Below are positions 1 through 8,755 of a stretch of 64,000 nt of DNA, one piece after another (the stretch's first letter is position 1; the number at the start of each line of letters is the position of its first letter). The notes below the pieces were generated by a model, which saw only the letters and a program-made list of their open reading frames with translations, did no database searches and had not been told where the DNA came from. The position numbers and the translations under genes are program-made. The DNA comes from Ensifer sesbaniae. GTDB lineage: Bacteria > Pseudomonadota > Alphaproteobacteria > Rhizobiales > Rhizobiaceae. Location of the stretch: assembly GCF_013283665.1 (NCBI RefSeq), contig NZ_JABEKU010000002.1, positions 1,920,863 to 1,984,862 on the forward strand, read 5' to 3'.

Positions 1-692
1 CTGAAAAGAATTGGATCGCCAACCTTCCCAAGAACCGGCTGATTGCCGAATTTTCAGTGTGGTCGGCCGACCTCGTGCGTCTGGGCGACGACATTGCCCG
101 CGTCGAGCCTTTCGCCGACATTTTGCACATCGACGTCGCCGACGGCCATTTCGCGCCTGCTATGTTGTTCTTTCCCGACCTCGTCGCAGGCATGCGCAGA
201 GTTTCGTCACGTCCGATCCATGTTCATCTGATGGTCGCGGACAGTATTCTTCTGCCTCAGGTTGAGCAGTTCGTCGATGCGGGCAGCGATCTCATCAGCA
301 TCCATGTCGAAAACGAAGCCGTGGCGGACGCCGCGCTCGACCTGCTGGATCGGCGGAACGTGGCCGCAGGTATGGTGCTTAAGGTGGATACGCCCGTTGA
401 GCGTGTGGCCAAATTCGCATCCCGACTAAGTTTCATCACGCTCCTCGGGACCGCGATTGGCGTCAAGGGCCAAGGATTGGACGAGAGGGCGGGTCCCCGC
501 CTGCAACAAGCCAGCAAGATCATAGCCGATTGCGGTGCAACGCATCGCATCGTCCTAGCTGCCGATGGCGGCATTCGCGAACACACGGTGCCCCTGCTTC
601 GCCAGGCCGGCGCGGAGACGGTCGTACTTGGGTCGCTGGCTTTCAACGCTCCGTCGCTTGAAGGGCGAATGGGGTGGCTACACGCACTCTAA
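1..692 (+). CDS. Ribulose-phosphate 3-epimerase family protein, 5' end cut by window edge
   Basis: The reading frame is open to the left edge (first full codon at base 3), so the true start lies outside the window; an internal GTG at 57 would remove the first strand of the barrel. The protein is a TIM-barrel epimerase that inverts C3 of ketose phosphates. The metal and acid/base residues of the family are visible: HIDVADGHF near the start, HVHLM in the middle and AADGG near the end. The loop that normally reads NPGFGGQ is altered to a GVKGQ form, so the substrate may not be ribulose 5-phosphate. The 3' end lies next to a ROK sugar kinase, an arrangement like E. coli alsE-alsK (D-allulose-6-P epimerase and allose kinase). 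The substrate is inference. Confidence 0.82.
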   Translation, partial: EKNWIANLPKNRLIAEFSVWSADLVRLGDDIARVEPFADILHIDVADGHFAPAMLFFPDLVAGMRRVSSRPIHVHLMVADSILLPQVEQFVDAGSDLISIHVENEAVADAALDLLDRRNVAAGMVLKVDTPVERVAKFASRLSFITLLGTAIGVKGQGLDERAGPRLQQASKIIADCGATHRIVLAADGGIREHTVPLLRQAGAETVVLGSLAFNAPSLEGRMGWLHAL

Positions 693-706
693 CCCACGGT
701 TCGGAA

Positions 707-1687
707 ATGCATCAGGTTGCCATTGGGATAGATTTGGGAGGGACTCAGGTCCGCGCGGCTCTCGTCGATGAGCGGGGCAATATTGTCGCGCGCATAGAGG
801 AACAGACGGAGGCCCACGCCGGTCCTGAACGGGTCCTTTCGCAAATCAGTGGATTGGTCGAGAGCCTGCTGGCAACAACGAAGCCGTCGCTAGTCGTAGG
901 TATCGGCGTCTCCACGCCCGGCCCGATCGATACGGTGAGTGGGGTTGCCAGGGATATCCCGACGCTTTCCGGATTTGCGGACTTCCCACTGAAGGCCGAA
1001 CTTCAGCGCCAGTTCGCATTTCCGGTTTGCCTGGAGAATGATGGGATCGCCGCCGCAATCGGCGAATGGCAGTTTGGGGCCGGGCGCGGCTTAGCCAACC
1101 TGGTTTATGTCACCGTCAGCACGGGCATTGGCGGCGGGATTATTGCAGATGGACGAGTGCTTCGCGGCAGGAAGGGCATGGCCGCCCACGTGGGGCACAT
1201 GTCGGTCATGCCAAATGGGGAGATTTGCCCCTGCGGCAACAAAGGGTGCTTTGAGGCATACGGCTCCGGAACGGCGTTCACCAAGCGGGCTCGCGCTCGT
1301 GCGGCAGATAGTCACGAGACTAGACTCGGCAAAAATGGAACCACGATCGATAGCCGGGACGTCTTTACGGCTGGAAGAGGCGGGGACTTCCTCGCCAACC
1401 TGCTAATTGACGAGGAGGCCGAAATCTTGGGACGCGGTTTCGTGAGTCTGATCCACATTTTTAGTCCCGACGTTGTGATCATGGGAGGAGGTCTTTCCCA
1501 GGAGTTCGACCGCCTAAAACCGGGGATTCAGGGATACATTGCCCGCTGGGCGATGCCGGCCTTCAAGGACGTAACCGTCGTTAGGGCTGCGCTTGGACAA
1601 AATTCCGGGCTGGTCGGGGCCGCAGCCCTGGCATTCCTTGCGGACCGCCCGAGCGAAGAAACCTTGGCGCTTGTCGCGCATCGATGA
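707..1687 (+). CDS. ROK family sugar kinase
   Basis: An ATP-dependent sugar kinase of the ROK family, about 326 residues, close to the family norm. The N-terminal phosphate-binding motif IGIDLGGTQ begins four residues after the chosen ATG. The middle of the protein carries VSTGIGGGI, and the zinc-binding signature CPCGNKGCFE is complete. A GTG at 674 in the same frame would overlap the preceding epimerase by 19 bases; I prefer ATG 707 because it places the motif at the normal distance from the N terminus, although no strong ribosome binding site precedes either. It is co-directional with the epimerase and followed by a 4-base ATGA junction, so these genes form one operon. The sugar specificity (allose, glucose, N-acylmannosamine) cannot be read from the sequence. 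Confidence 0.88.
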   Translation: MHQVAIGIDLGGTQVRAALVDERGNIVARIEEQTEAHAGPERVLSQISGLVESLLATTKPSLVVGIGVSTPGPIDTVSGVARDIPTLSGFADFPLKAELQRQFAFPVCLENDGIAAAIGEWQFGAGRGLANLVYVTVSTGIGGGIIADGRVLRGRKGMAAHVGHMSVMPNGEICPCGNKGCFEAYGSGTAFTKRARARAADSHETRLGKNGTTIDSRDVFTAGRGGDFLANLLIDEEAEILGRGFVSLIHIFSPDVVIMGGGLSQEFDRLKPGIQGYIARWAMPAFKDVTVVRAALGQNSGLVGAAALAFLADRPSEETLALVAHR

Positions 1688-2148
1688 ATTCCAGAGGAGC
1701 TACAGCTTTGTTGACGATCAGAAGGTTAAGTCTGCCCGACGCCCGCATACTCATCGAGGGCGCCCGTGAACGTGCTCGCGAAATTGCGGTGCCAATGTGC
1801 ATCGCGGTGACGGATGAGTCGGGGCAGCTCATCGCGTTCGAACGTATGGACGGCGGGAAGGTGACCAGCACGATCATCGCGCAGGACAAGGCATTCACTG
1901 CCGCAGGCGCCAAGCGCACGACCGAAAGTTACTGGGAGGTAAGTCAGCCCGGTAAACCGGCTTTCGGCATCAATTCCGCAATCGGTGGACGGCTCATGGT
2001 GGTGGCCGGTGGGATTCCCGTCGTGGTGGACGGCGACGTGGTCGGCGCCATCGGCGTCAGTTCCGGGACGCCCGCCCAGGACAGCGACTGCGCACAGTCC
2101 GGGATCGACCATTTTCTTGCCAGCCTGCGCGGGCCCGAAGCGAGCTGA
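1684..2148 (+). CDS. GlcG/HbpS-like heme-binding domain protein (DUF336)
   Basis: A small single-domain protein of the GlcG/HbpS family, about 154 residues. The central part, with IAVTDESGQLIAFERMDG and a later GGIPVVVDGDVVGAIGVSSG, is typical of the fold. Members bind heme or act as accessory proteins next to glycolate oxidase genes; the true role in glc operons is not settled. The ATG at 1684 overlaps the kinase stop (ATGA), but an AGAGGAG ribosome binding site at 1693-1699 points to a TTG start at 1708 or 1711, so the first 8-9 residues may not be made. It directly precedes glcD, which supports the GlcG-type label. Confidence 0.8.
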   Translation: MNSRGATALLTIRRLSLPDARILIEGARERAREIAVPMCIAVTDESGQLIAFERMDGGKVTSTIIAQDKAFTAAGAKRTTESYWEVSQPGKPAFGINSAIGGRLMVVAGGIPVVVDGDVVGAIGVSSGTPAQDSDCAQSGIDHFLASLRGPEAS

Positions 2149-2206
2149 GCTCCAGGGGCCATGGCGGCCAGGTCGAACCTCAACAGTTGGGAGTAACGGA
2201 AGCGAT

Positions 2207-3646
2207 ATGGACTCAGAGATAGTTTTCTTGGAACCGCGCCCTGCTGTTCTCGCCCGCCGCCGCGAGATTGTCGCGGACCTTGCCTCGTTCCTACCGGAGG
2301 ACGCCCTCATCACTGACGAACGCGGCCTCAAGCCCTTCGAAACTGATGCCTTTGTCTCGTACCGGCGGATGCCCCTGGCTGTCGCACTTCCGGAAACAAC
2401 CGAGCAGGTGGCTGAAGTTCTCAGATACTGCAGCGCGAATGGCATTCCGGTGGTGCCGCGCGGGGCGGGCACTTCGCTCTGCGGTGGCGCGATTCCGCAA
2501 GAGGACGCGGTTGTCATCGGACTTTCGAAGATGGTACGCGTTCTAGATGTGGATCTGGTCAACAGGACGGCCACCGTCCAGGCGGGCGTTACAAACCTCT
2601 GCATTTCCGAAGCAGTATCTGGCGAGGGTTTCTTCTATGCGCCGGACCCGAGCTCTCAGCTTGCGTGCACCATTGGCGGCAACATCGGCATGAATTCGGG
2701 CGGTGCCCACTGCCTGAAATATGGCGTGACGACTAATAATCTGCTCGGGGTGAAAATGGTGCTGTTCGACGGGACGATAATCGACGTTGGTGGTAAAGCA
2801 CTCGATCCCGCCGGCTACGATCTTCTTGGGATTATTTGCGGTTCGGAGGGTCAACTCGGAATCGTAACCGAGGCTACCGTGCGATTGATAGCCAAGGCCG
2901 AAGGCGCGCGTCCCGTGCTCTTCGGATTCAGTTCTTCTGAGGCTGCTGGCGCGTGCGTCGCAGATGTCATAGGCGCCGGCATCATTCCCGTCGCTATGGA
3001 ATTCATGGACAGGCAGGCGATCGAGATCTGCGAAGCATTCGCGCAAGCCGGCTACCCGCTCGACGTCGAAGCGCTGCTCATCGTCGAGGTCGAAGGCTCC
3101 GCGACGGAGATGAGCGCGATCCTCGCGGCTATCGTCGATATAGCGCGCAGGCATGACGTCAAGGTCGTTCGAGAATGCCAGTCGGCGCGACAGGCGGCTC
3201 TGATCTGGAAAGGCCGCAAGTCTGCCTTTGGCGCGACCGGGCGGGTCGCCGACTACATCTGCATGGATGGCACCGTGCCCTTGAGCGAACTTTCGAACGT
3301 CCTGCGTCGAACTGGCGAGATTGTCGCGAGTTACGGCCTGCGTGTCGCCAATGTCTTCCATGCCGGCGACGGCAACATGCACCCACTGATCTTGTTCAAC
3401 GCAAACGATCCGGTCGAGGCCGCGAAAGCGGAGGCCGCCGGAAACGATATCCTGAAGCTCTGCGTGGACGTGGGCGGGTGCCTAACCGGAGAGCACGGCG
3501 TGGGGATCGAAAAGCGGGATCTTATGCGGCATCAATACGGGGAATCCGATCTTGAACAGATGATGGCGGTGCGCGCCGCGTTCGATCCCGACTGGATCTT
3601 GAATCCGTCCAAGGTTTTTCCGCTCGATGGGCGAGGCGTCGCATGA
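2207..3646 (+). CDS. glcD: Glycolate oxidase subunit GlcD (FAD-linked)
   Basis: The FAD-binding catalytic subunit of glycolate oxidase, which oxidises glycolate (or a related 2-hydroxy acid) to glyoxylate and passes electrons to GlcF. It is 479 residues, the usual length. The PCMH-type FAD domain shows PRGAGTSLCGGA and GNIGMNSGGAH; the C-terminal FAD-oxidase domain shows VFHAGDGNMHP and GEHGVGIEKR. The frame is open further upstream, but the ATG at 2207 follows a GGAG at about 2190 and gives the canonical N terminus. It ends in an ATGA overlap with glcE, so the two are translationally coupled. Nearby sugar-phosphate genes suggest that glycolate may arise from a sugar-acid pathway, which is inference. 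Confidence 0.95.
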   Translation: MDSEIVFLEPRPAVLARRREIVADLASFLPEDALITDERGLKPFETDAFVSYRRMPLAVALPETTEQVAEVLRYCSANGIPVVPRGAGTSLCGGAIPQEDAVVIGLSKMVRVLDVDLVNRTATVQAGVTNLCISEAVSGEGFFYAPDPSSQLACTIGGNIGMNSGGAHCLKYGVTTNNLLGVKMVLFDGTIIDVGGKALDPAGYDLLGIICGSEGQLGIVTEATVRLIAKAEGARPVLFGFSSSEAAGACVADVIGAGIIPVAMEFMDRQAIEICEAFAQAGYPLDVEALLIVEVEGSATEMSAILAAIVDIARRHDVKVVRECQSARQAALIWKGRKSAFGATGRVADYICMDGTVPLSELSNVLRRTGEIVASYGLRVANVFHAGDGNMHPLILFNANDPVEAAKAEAAGNDILKLCVDVGGCLTGEHGVGIEKRDLMRHQYGESDLEQMMAVRAAFDPDWILNPSKVFPLDGRGVA

Positions 3647-4839
3647 AAACCTTCGCTCCGAGAACCGAGGAAGAGGCCTCGGCAGTCATCGCCGCCCATG
3701 CTGCGCGCCGCGAACCTTTGGTCATTTGCGGGAACGGCACCCGCAGCGGCTACGGCAATCCTGTCGCAGCCGAAGCACGGCTTCAATCATCCGAACTTGC
3801 CGGCATCGTCGCGTACACCCCGCATGAAATGGTCATGACGGCGCGCGCAGGTACTCCGGTAGCGCTGGTAGAAGAGGTGCTTGCGGCGAAGAACCAGATG
3901 CTGGCTTTCGAGCCGGCGGACCATCGGGCCCTGATGGGAACGATAGGTGAGCCGACGATCGGCGGGGTGTTCGCCGCCAACGTATCGGGGCCACGGCGGA
4001 TCGTCGCCGGGGCGGCGAGAGATAGTCTCCTCGGCGCGCGTTTCGTCAATGGGAAGGGACAGATCGTCAGGGCAGGCGGAAGGGTGATGAAGAACGTCAC
4101 TGGACTTGACGTGACGAAGCTGGTGGCAGGGTCGCACGGCACGCTGGGCCTGCTGACCGAGGTGACGTTCCGCGTTTTGCCCCGCCCCGTGACTGAGACG
4201 ACCGTTCTCATTTGCGGTCTCGAGGGGCCAGCAGCAACATCGGCCATGGCCGAGGCAATGGCGCTGTCAGTGGAGGTGTCCGGGGCTGCGCATTTGCCGC
4301 TGGGGAGGGCGGGGGGCGGCTGTAATGGAGAAGCGAACCCCGTCGCCACGACTGCTCTTCGTCTTGAGGGGACGGCATCGTCGGTGGAGGAACGTGCCGT
4401 GAAACTGCTACGAGCGATGAGCGCATTCGGACCGGCCGAACGACTGGACCCCGACCGCAGCGTCACGCTTTGGCGAACGGTTCGCGACATATCGCCGTTC
4501 TGCGACGGGTCCACGAGGGCGCTCTGGCGGGTATCGGTGGCTCCTAATTCTGGTCATCGTCTGGTTGCCGCGCTGCGCGAGACGGTGAATGTCGACGCAT
4601 TCTACGATTGGCAGGGGGGCCTGATTTGGTTGAGAACTGAAGGCGATCCCCATGCCGATGTTCTTCGCGGGCACCTCAAAGCGTTCGGCGGACACGCGAC
4701 GTTGCTGCGAGCCAGTGCCGAGGCGCGCCGGGCGGTGCCTTCGTTCGAACCGAGTAGCGACGGCGTCTCCATGCTCTCGCGAAAGATCAAGGAGAGCTTT
4801 GATCCGGCCGGAATTCTGAATCCAGGAAAGATGGGATGA
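3643..4839 (+). CDS. glcE: Glycolate oxidase subunit GlcE (FAD-binding)
   Basis: The second FAD-binding subunit of the membrane-associated glycolate oxidase, 398 residues. Family motifs are present: ICGNGTRSGYGNP near residue 30, TIGGVFAANVSGPRRI near residue 110, and GRVMKNVTGLDVTKL around residue 150, followed by GSHGTLGLLTEVTF. The start codon overlaps the glcD stop by four bases. GlcE alone has no known activity; it is needed with GlcD and GlcF. The 142-base gap to glcF is the only loose junction in the operon. Confidence 0.94.
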   Translation: MKTFAPRTEEEASAVIAAHAARREPLVICGNGTRSGYGNPVAAEARLQSSELAGIVAYTPHEMVMTARAGTPVALVEEVLAAKNQMLAFEPADHRALMGTIGEPTIGGVFAANVSGPRRIVAGAARDSLLGARFVNGKGQIVRAGGRVMKNVTGLDVTKLVAGSHGTLGLLTEVTFRVLPRPVTETTVLICGLEGPAATSAMAEAMALSVEVSGAAHLPLGRAGGGCNGEANPVATTALRLEGTASSVEERAVKLLRAMSAFGPAERLDPDRSVTLWRTVRDISPFCDGSTRALWRVSVAPNSGHRLVAALRETVNVDAFYDWQGGLIWLRTEGDPHADVLRGHLKAFGGHATLLRASAEARRAVPSFEPSSDGVSMLSRKIKESFDPAGILNPGKMG

Positions 4840-4981
4840 CGTTGATCACGATGGTCCCGAAAGATCCCTATCGGAAGCACTAGCGCTGCCTTAGAGAACT
4901 ATCATGGGCGGCTCCAAGCGCGGGCTTGATCGAGACGATTGAAAGAGAAGAACGCGTTCTTGCGTTCGCGGAGCCTTGCAG

Positions 4982-6286
4982 ATGCAGACTAACTTTACTG
5001 CCTCCCAACTGGCGGATCCGGCCGCCGCCGAATCCGAGTCGATACTGCGGCGTTGCGTGCATTGCGGTTTCTGTACCGCAACATGTCCGACGTACCTCAC
5101 ACTTGGCAATGAGCTCGACAGCCCCCGCGGGCGGATCTATCTCATCAAGGACATGCTCGAGAACGGCAGGCCCGCCGACGAGTCGGTTGTCACCCATCTC
5201 GATCGCTGCCTCTCCTGCCTCTCCTGTGCGACGACCTGTCCATCCGGTGTCGACTACATGCACCTAATCGATCACGCGCGCGCCCACATCGAAAAAAGCT
5301 ATCGTCGGCCGCTGATGGACAGGGTCATCCGTGGGATGCTGGTTTCAATCCTGCCGCATCCGAAGAGGTTCCGCATGGCACTGAAGTTGGCGCGAGTAGG
5401 CCGGCCCTTCCGAATGGTTGCTAAAAGTTTCCCGGCGTTGAAACCGATCGCAGCGATGCTTGAATTGGCCCCAAGGCGGGTCACACCACTATCACCATAC
5501 TCGTTACCGCAAACTCATCAGGCGCAAGGAACCAAACGTGGTCGGGTGGCAATTCTGACGGGCTGCGCCCAGCCGGTTCTCGACCCTGGTATCAACGCTG
5601 CTGCGATCCGATTGCTTACGCGTTTTGGGATTGAAGTGGTAGTCCCCGACCGGGAAGGGTGTTGCGGGGCGCTGGTTCACCACATGGGACGCGAGGAGCT
5701 AGCGCTGAAAAGCGCTAGAGCCAATGTCGACGCATGGTTCAGCGAGACAGAAACAAAGGGGCTCGACGCAATAATCATAACTGCTTCCGGCTGTGGGACG
5801 ACGATCAAAGATTATGGTCATATGCTGAGGCACGATCCGCAGTACGCGGCAAGGGCCGCTACTGTGTCTGCTTTGGCACGGGACGTTACGGAATACCTCC
5901 CCACGCTTGCACTTCCCATGCTTCCGCCGAAAGGAATAGCTGTAGCCTATCACTCGGCATGCTCAATGCAGCATGGTCAGAAGATCTCGTCAGCGCCGAA
6001 GCTTCTCCTGTCGGCAGCGGGATACACAGTGCGCGATCCGAAAGAGGGGCATCTATGCTGCGGGTCGGCCGGTACCTACAACATTTTGCAGTCAGATATC
6101 GCAAGCAAGCTGAAACTACGCAAAGTCGCCAATCTTGAGGCGACAAAAGCAGATATCATCGCGACCGGCAACATCGGCTGCATTGCCCATATCGGTTCAA
6201 GTACGTCGATGCAGATACTGCACACGGTCGAATTGCTCGACTGGGCCTACGGTGGGAAACGTCCTGACAAACTCCACCCTCGCTGA
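4982..6286 (+). CDS. glcF: Glycolate oxidase iron-sulfur subunit GlcF
   Basis: The iron-sulfur subunit that takes electrons from GlcDE to the quinone pool, 434 residues. Two 4Fe-4S clusters are evident in the N-terminal third (CVHCGFCTATCP and CLSCLSCATTCP). Two cysteine-rich CCG domains follow (GCAQPV...GCCGALVHHMG and SACSMQHGQ...LCCGSAGTYN), as in heterodisulfide reductase and GlcF families. The ATG at 4982 is preferred over the upstream in-frame TTG at 4976, because it gives the standard MQTNFT N terminus. No glc regulator is visible in the window, so control must come from upstream of the epimerase gene. Confidence 0.95.
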   Translation: MQTNFTASQLADPAAAESESILRRCVHCGFCTATCPTYLTLGNELDSPRGRIYLIKDMLENGRPADESVVTHLDRCLSCLSCATTCPSGVDYMHLIDHARAHIEKSYRRPLMDRVIRGMLVSILPHPKRFRMALKLARVGRPFRMVAKSFPALKPIAAMLELAPRRVTPLSPYSLPQTHQAQGTKRGRVAILTGCAQPVLDPGINAAAIRLLTRFGIEVVVPDREGCCGALVHHMGREELALKSARANVDAWFSETETKGLDAIIITASGCGTTIKDYGHMLRHDPQYAARAATVSALARDVTEYLPTLALPMLPPKGIAVAYHSACSMQHGQKISSAPKLLLSAAGYTVRDPKEGHLCCGSAGTYNILQSDIASKLKLRKVANLEATKADIIATGNIGCIAHIGSSTSMQILHTVELLDWAYGGKRPDKLHPR

Positions 6287-6668
6287 GTACCTTGCAAGGA
6301 GATCCCCGGCCGACTGCGACACGGAAATTGGCTACATTGTCGTTCCGGTTCGTTGAACTGCAGCCGATGGTGAGCGCGGCCTTCGCACGGACAGCAACTA
6401 CAATGAAGCCTGTGGATCCAGGTTCCCCCCAGAAGCCGCTCAGTATCGTCCACTCGAGTCCTGTCGATCCTAGACCGTCCGCTGCAATTGCTGCAAAGCT
6501 TTCGCGCCGCGACCGGCCGTCAACTGCGCAGAAGTCCGGCTGGTGGGATCATCGTCAAATCAGCAGTCGCTGTCTTTGGTTGATAAGGGCCATGTATCCA
6601 CCGGAACGAAGGCGCACCACCGCTTGGCAGCGTCGTCCCGGTGCGACCGCTGTCTCAATCAGGTGCGG
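6287..6668. other. Intergenic stretch without recognisable gene
   Basis: The 382 bases between glcF and the vapC stop contain short open frames on both strands, but none has a plausible start, ribosome binding site or recognisable protein motif. I see no clear terminator hairpin. It marks the switch from the glc operon to accessory DNA. Confidence 0.5.
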
Positions 6669-7079
6669 TTAGGTCGGCAAGTCCGGCGCAATCAATGTCA
6701 ATGTGGGGAAATAGGTTCGATAGCGAGCAACATCACGCGTGAGCAACGGTAGCCCGCTGACGGCCGCACGGGCTCCTATAAAGAAATCCGGGAGAACGCC
6801 AGTTCTCGTTTCCCCTACTTTGCGATAACGTGTGAAAACCTTGCTTGCCAAAAAGAGAGCCTCCCGCGGGACTGGCGCGAGTTCTAACCCGGCTTGATCA
6901 AGGAGCGCGTCGACTTCTTCGATTCGATCGTAGCGAACGGCGAGTTCTGCATAGACGATATCGTTGATCCACAGTGTCCCCTCAAGACTTGCGTTTTCGA
7001 GTTGCGCTATGGACCAATCGGCCCATTTCGGATCGTCTGTTACGATGTCGAGAAGAACGTTCGTGTCTACGAATGTCAC
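6669..7079 (-). CDS. vapC: PIN-domain toxin, VapC type
   Basis: A 136-residue PIN-domain ribonuclease, the toxin of a VapBC pair. The acidic active-site residues are present: D in FVDTNVLLDI at the N terminus, E in YAELAVRY, and D in VLPDFFIGARA, followed by LLTRDVARYRTYFP, which is typical of the C-terminal end of PIN toxins. The start codon overlaps the stop of the antitoxin by four bases, the usual coupling. The target RNA cannot be told from sequence. The gene lies at the boundary between the glc operon and decayed DNA, a common place for such modules. Confidence 0.9.
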   Translation of the reverse strand: MTFVDTNVLLDIVTDDPKWADWSIAQLENASLEGTLWINDIVYAELAVRYDRIEEVDALLDQAGLELAPVPREALFLASKVFTRYRKVGETRTGVLPDFFIGARAAVSGLPLLTRDVARYRTYFPTLTLIAPDLPT

Positions 7080-7309
7080 GGTTCGCCACGCGTGAGGGCC
7101 ATGATCGCGTCCGTATCCAGCCCTTTGCCGGCGTGCCCCCGCAACTGTGCGAAGCGGCTGGGTTGCTGTTTCTTAGCGGCATGGACGAGCACTATGCTCC
7201 CATCCGGTGCACGGCGGAAATCAACCTTGCTCCCAGGCACTATACCCAAGAGGTCGCGCACCGGTTTGGGGATCGTAATCTGCCCCTTAGCTGTAACCGT
7301 TGTCGTCAT
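7076..7309 (-). CDS. vapB: AbrB/SpoVT-type antitoxin, VapB
   Basis: A 77-residue antitoxin with the N-terminal swapped-hairpin DNA-binding domain (VTAKGQITIPKPVRDLLG), followed by a C-terminal tail expected to wrap the VapC toxin. It is transcribed first in the pair and its stop overlaps the vapC start. Upstream lie two TTCTAGA-type palindromes that are good candidates for the autoregulatory operator. No strong ribosome binding site is visible before the ATG. Confidence 0.9.
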   Translation of the reverse strand: MTTTVTAKGQITIPKPVRDLLGIVPGSKVDFRRAPDGSIVLVHAAKKQQPSRFAQLRGHAGKGLDTDAIMALTRGEP

Positions 7310-7333
7310 TGTCGAACCGTTGTAAGGAATGAT

Positions 7334-7374
7334 TTCTAGAAAGTGTTACTTCGCGGCCCGGTTTTCTAGAGAAT
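7334..7374. promoter_or_regulatory. Candidate vapBC operator: two TTCTAGA palindromes
   Basis: TTTCTAGAAA (7334-7343, perfect palindrome) and TTTTCTAGAGAA (7363-7374, near palindrome) lie 25-65 bases upstream of vapB, with centres 30 bp apart. Paired inverted repeats of this kind are the normal binding sites for VapBC complexes. Assignment to vapBC rests on position only. Confidence 0.55.
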
Positions 7375-7464
7375 GGGACGACGAACAATCACCAGGAAGC
7401 GCTCCGGCGCCAAAATTGGACGTTGGCTAGCGCTTGCTCGGGGCGCATCGGAACCTGATTACCG

Positions 7465-7672
7465 TCATGCCGATAAACTGTTGTCACGCAGAAGCGGAAG
7501 CAACTGCTTGCCCTGGCGCCTGATTTCCTGGAGATAGGGCGTAAAGCACGAAATGCGTGATGCCCAGTTCTTCGTACCTGCGCAGCGAGCGGGCGACATC
7601 CTCGGCACAGCCAACCAGCCATGTGGTACTCGCCCCGCCGCCACCGAACCTGCCGGGGGCGGCCGGACAAGC
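7465..7672 (-). pseudogene. C-terminal relic of LLM-class flavin-dependent monooxygenase, frameshifted
   Basis: Read on the minus strand, this stretch encodes TTWLVGCAEDVARSLRRYEE then LGITHFVL in one frame. After a shift near 7536 it continues in another frame as TPYLQEIRRQGKQLLPLLRD up to a stop at 7465. This is the C terminus of an SsuD-like (alkanesulfonate monooxygenase/luciferase-type) protein, with about two bases lost at the break. The rest of the gene is absent: its upstream neighbour is the end of a different gene. It is therefore a non-functional fragment. Confidence 0.75.
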
Positions 7673-7900
7673 TCAAAGTGTGAGCGCGAGTTGATGTTTG
7701 TCTTCGATGGTTGCACTGTCGAGCGATGACAGCAACACACCCAAAAGCCGAATACCTTTCGCGACCGGGAAAAGCGGCGAGAGCAGGAGCGTCGAGACGT
7801 CGGCGAGTTCGCCGGCGCTTGCGATCGGGAAGGTGACGGCCTTGCTCCGGGTGACCTGTGTGAAATCACCCCATTTCACCTCAGGCTTTGGAACATTGTC
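7673..7900 (-). pseudogene. C-terminal relic of DNA polymerase IV (DinB)
   Basis: The minus strand encodes KWGDFTQVTRS followed by LLLSPLFPVAKGIRLLG and LLSSLD before a stop at 7673. This is the characteristic end of the little-finger domain of DinB-type translesion polymerases. All catalytic domains (palm, fingers, thumb) are missing, so only about 70-75 of roughly 360 codons remain. The relic abuts the monooxygenase relic at 7672, which suggests an old recombination or deletion joint. Confidence 0.75.
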
Positions 7901-7945
7901 GTCGCACGGGCGTAGCCGACCTAAGTACCGTCGCTCGACCAGTCG

Positions 7946-8599
7946 TCAAATCGGTCCGTCTGCATTTTTCAGGTAGCTGATAACGGCATCGGCGATCATG
8001 GTTCGATGCCTGCCAATCGTCTCTGGCTCAGAGAGATCGCGGCGGAAGATCATGCCGAATGTGTAGCGGTTCGAAACGCGGAAAAAGCAGAAGGCGCTAA
8101 TCAGCATGTGCACATCGATCGGGTCGGCCTTTCGCTTGAAGACGCCTTCAGCGACACCGCGCTCCAGAATGCCAGCGATCGTCTCGATGACTGAGACATT
8201 CAGATCACGGATGGCTTCGGAACGAAGCATATGTGCTGCGTGGTGGATGTTTTCGATGCTGACCAATCGCACGAAATCGGGATTGGCCTCGTCGTGGTCG
8301 AAGGTACTGGAGATCAGCGTGCGCAACGCTTCTTCCGGCGCAAGGCTAGCGAGTTTCAGATCCTCCTCAAGCGTGCGGATCTTGCGATAGGCGCGCTCTA
8401 GCACGGAGAGGTAAAGTCCCTCCTTGCCTCCGAAATAGTAATAGATCATGCGCTTGGAGGTTCGGGTCCGTTCTGCGATCGCATCGACGCGCCCGCCGGC
8501 GAGGCCATGCGTCGAGAACTCCTCCGTGGCGACGACAAGGATGTCTTCCTTGGTTCGTTCCGGATCGTTCTTCCGACTTGCCTCAGCCCGCCCTGCCAT
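7946..8599 (-). CDS. TetR-family transcriptional regulator of the divergent TRAP operon
   Basis: A 217-residue one-component regulator. The N-terminal helix-turn-helix spans about residues 20-65 (GGRVDAIAERTRTSKRMIYY, then YFGGKEGLY), followed by an all-helical ligand-binding domain ending in a TetR C-terminal region. It is divergent from the TRAP transporter and dehydroshikimate genes, with 296 bases between. A near-palindrome overlaps the likely -35 box of that operon. The simplest reading is a repressor released by quinate, shikimate or a downstream aromatic compound; the ligand is inference. Confidence 0.88.
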   Translation of the reverse strand: MAGRAEASRKNDPERTKEDILVVATEEFSTHGLAGGRVDAIAERTRTSKRMIYYYFGGKEGLYLSVLERAYRKIRTLEEDLKLASLAPEEALRTLISSTFDHDEANPDFVRLVSIENIHHAAHMLRSEAIRDLNVSVIETIAGILERGVAEGVFKRKADPIDVHMLISAFCFFRVSNRYTFGMIFRRDLSEPETIGRHRTMIADAVISYLKNADGPI

Positions 8600-8755
8600 T
8601 CTTTCGTCGTCACTCCCGACATCAGCCGATATCTTTCACCAGCCGAAATTTTCCCAATAAAACCAAATCGAAACAGGCGGGCCACAGGCCTCCTCATTTC
8701 GTCTCCCCTGGAAGTCATATTGAGGTTGTCGGGCTCTTTCAAGAGAGTCCACTTG

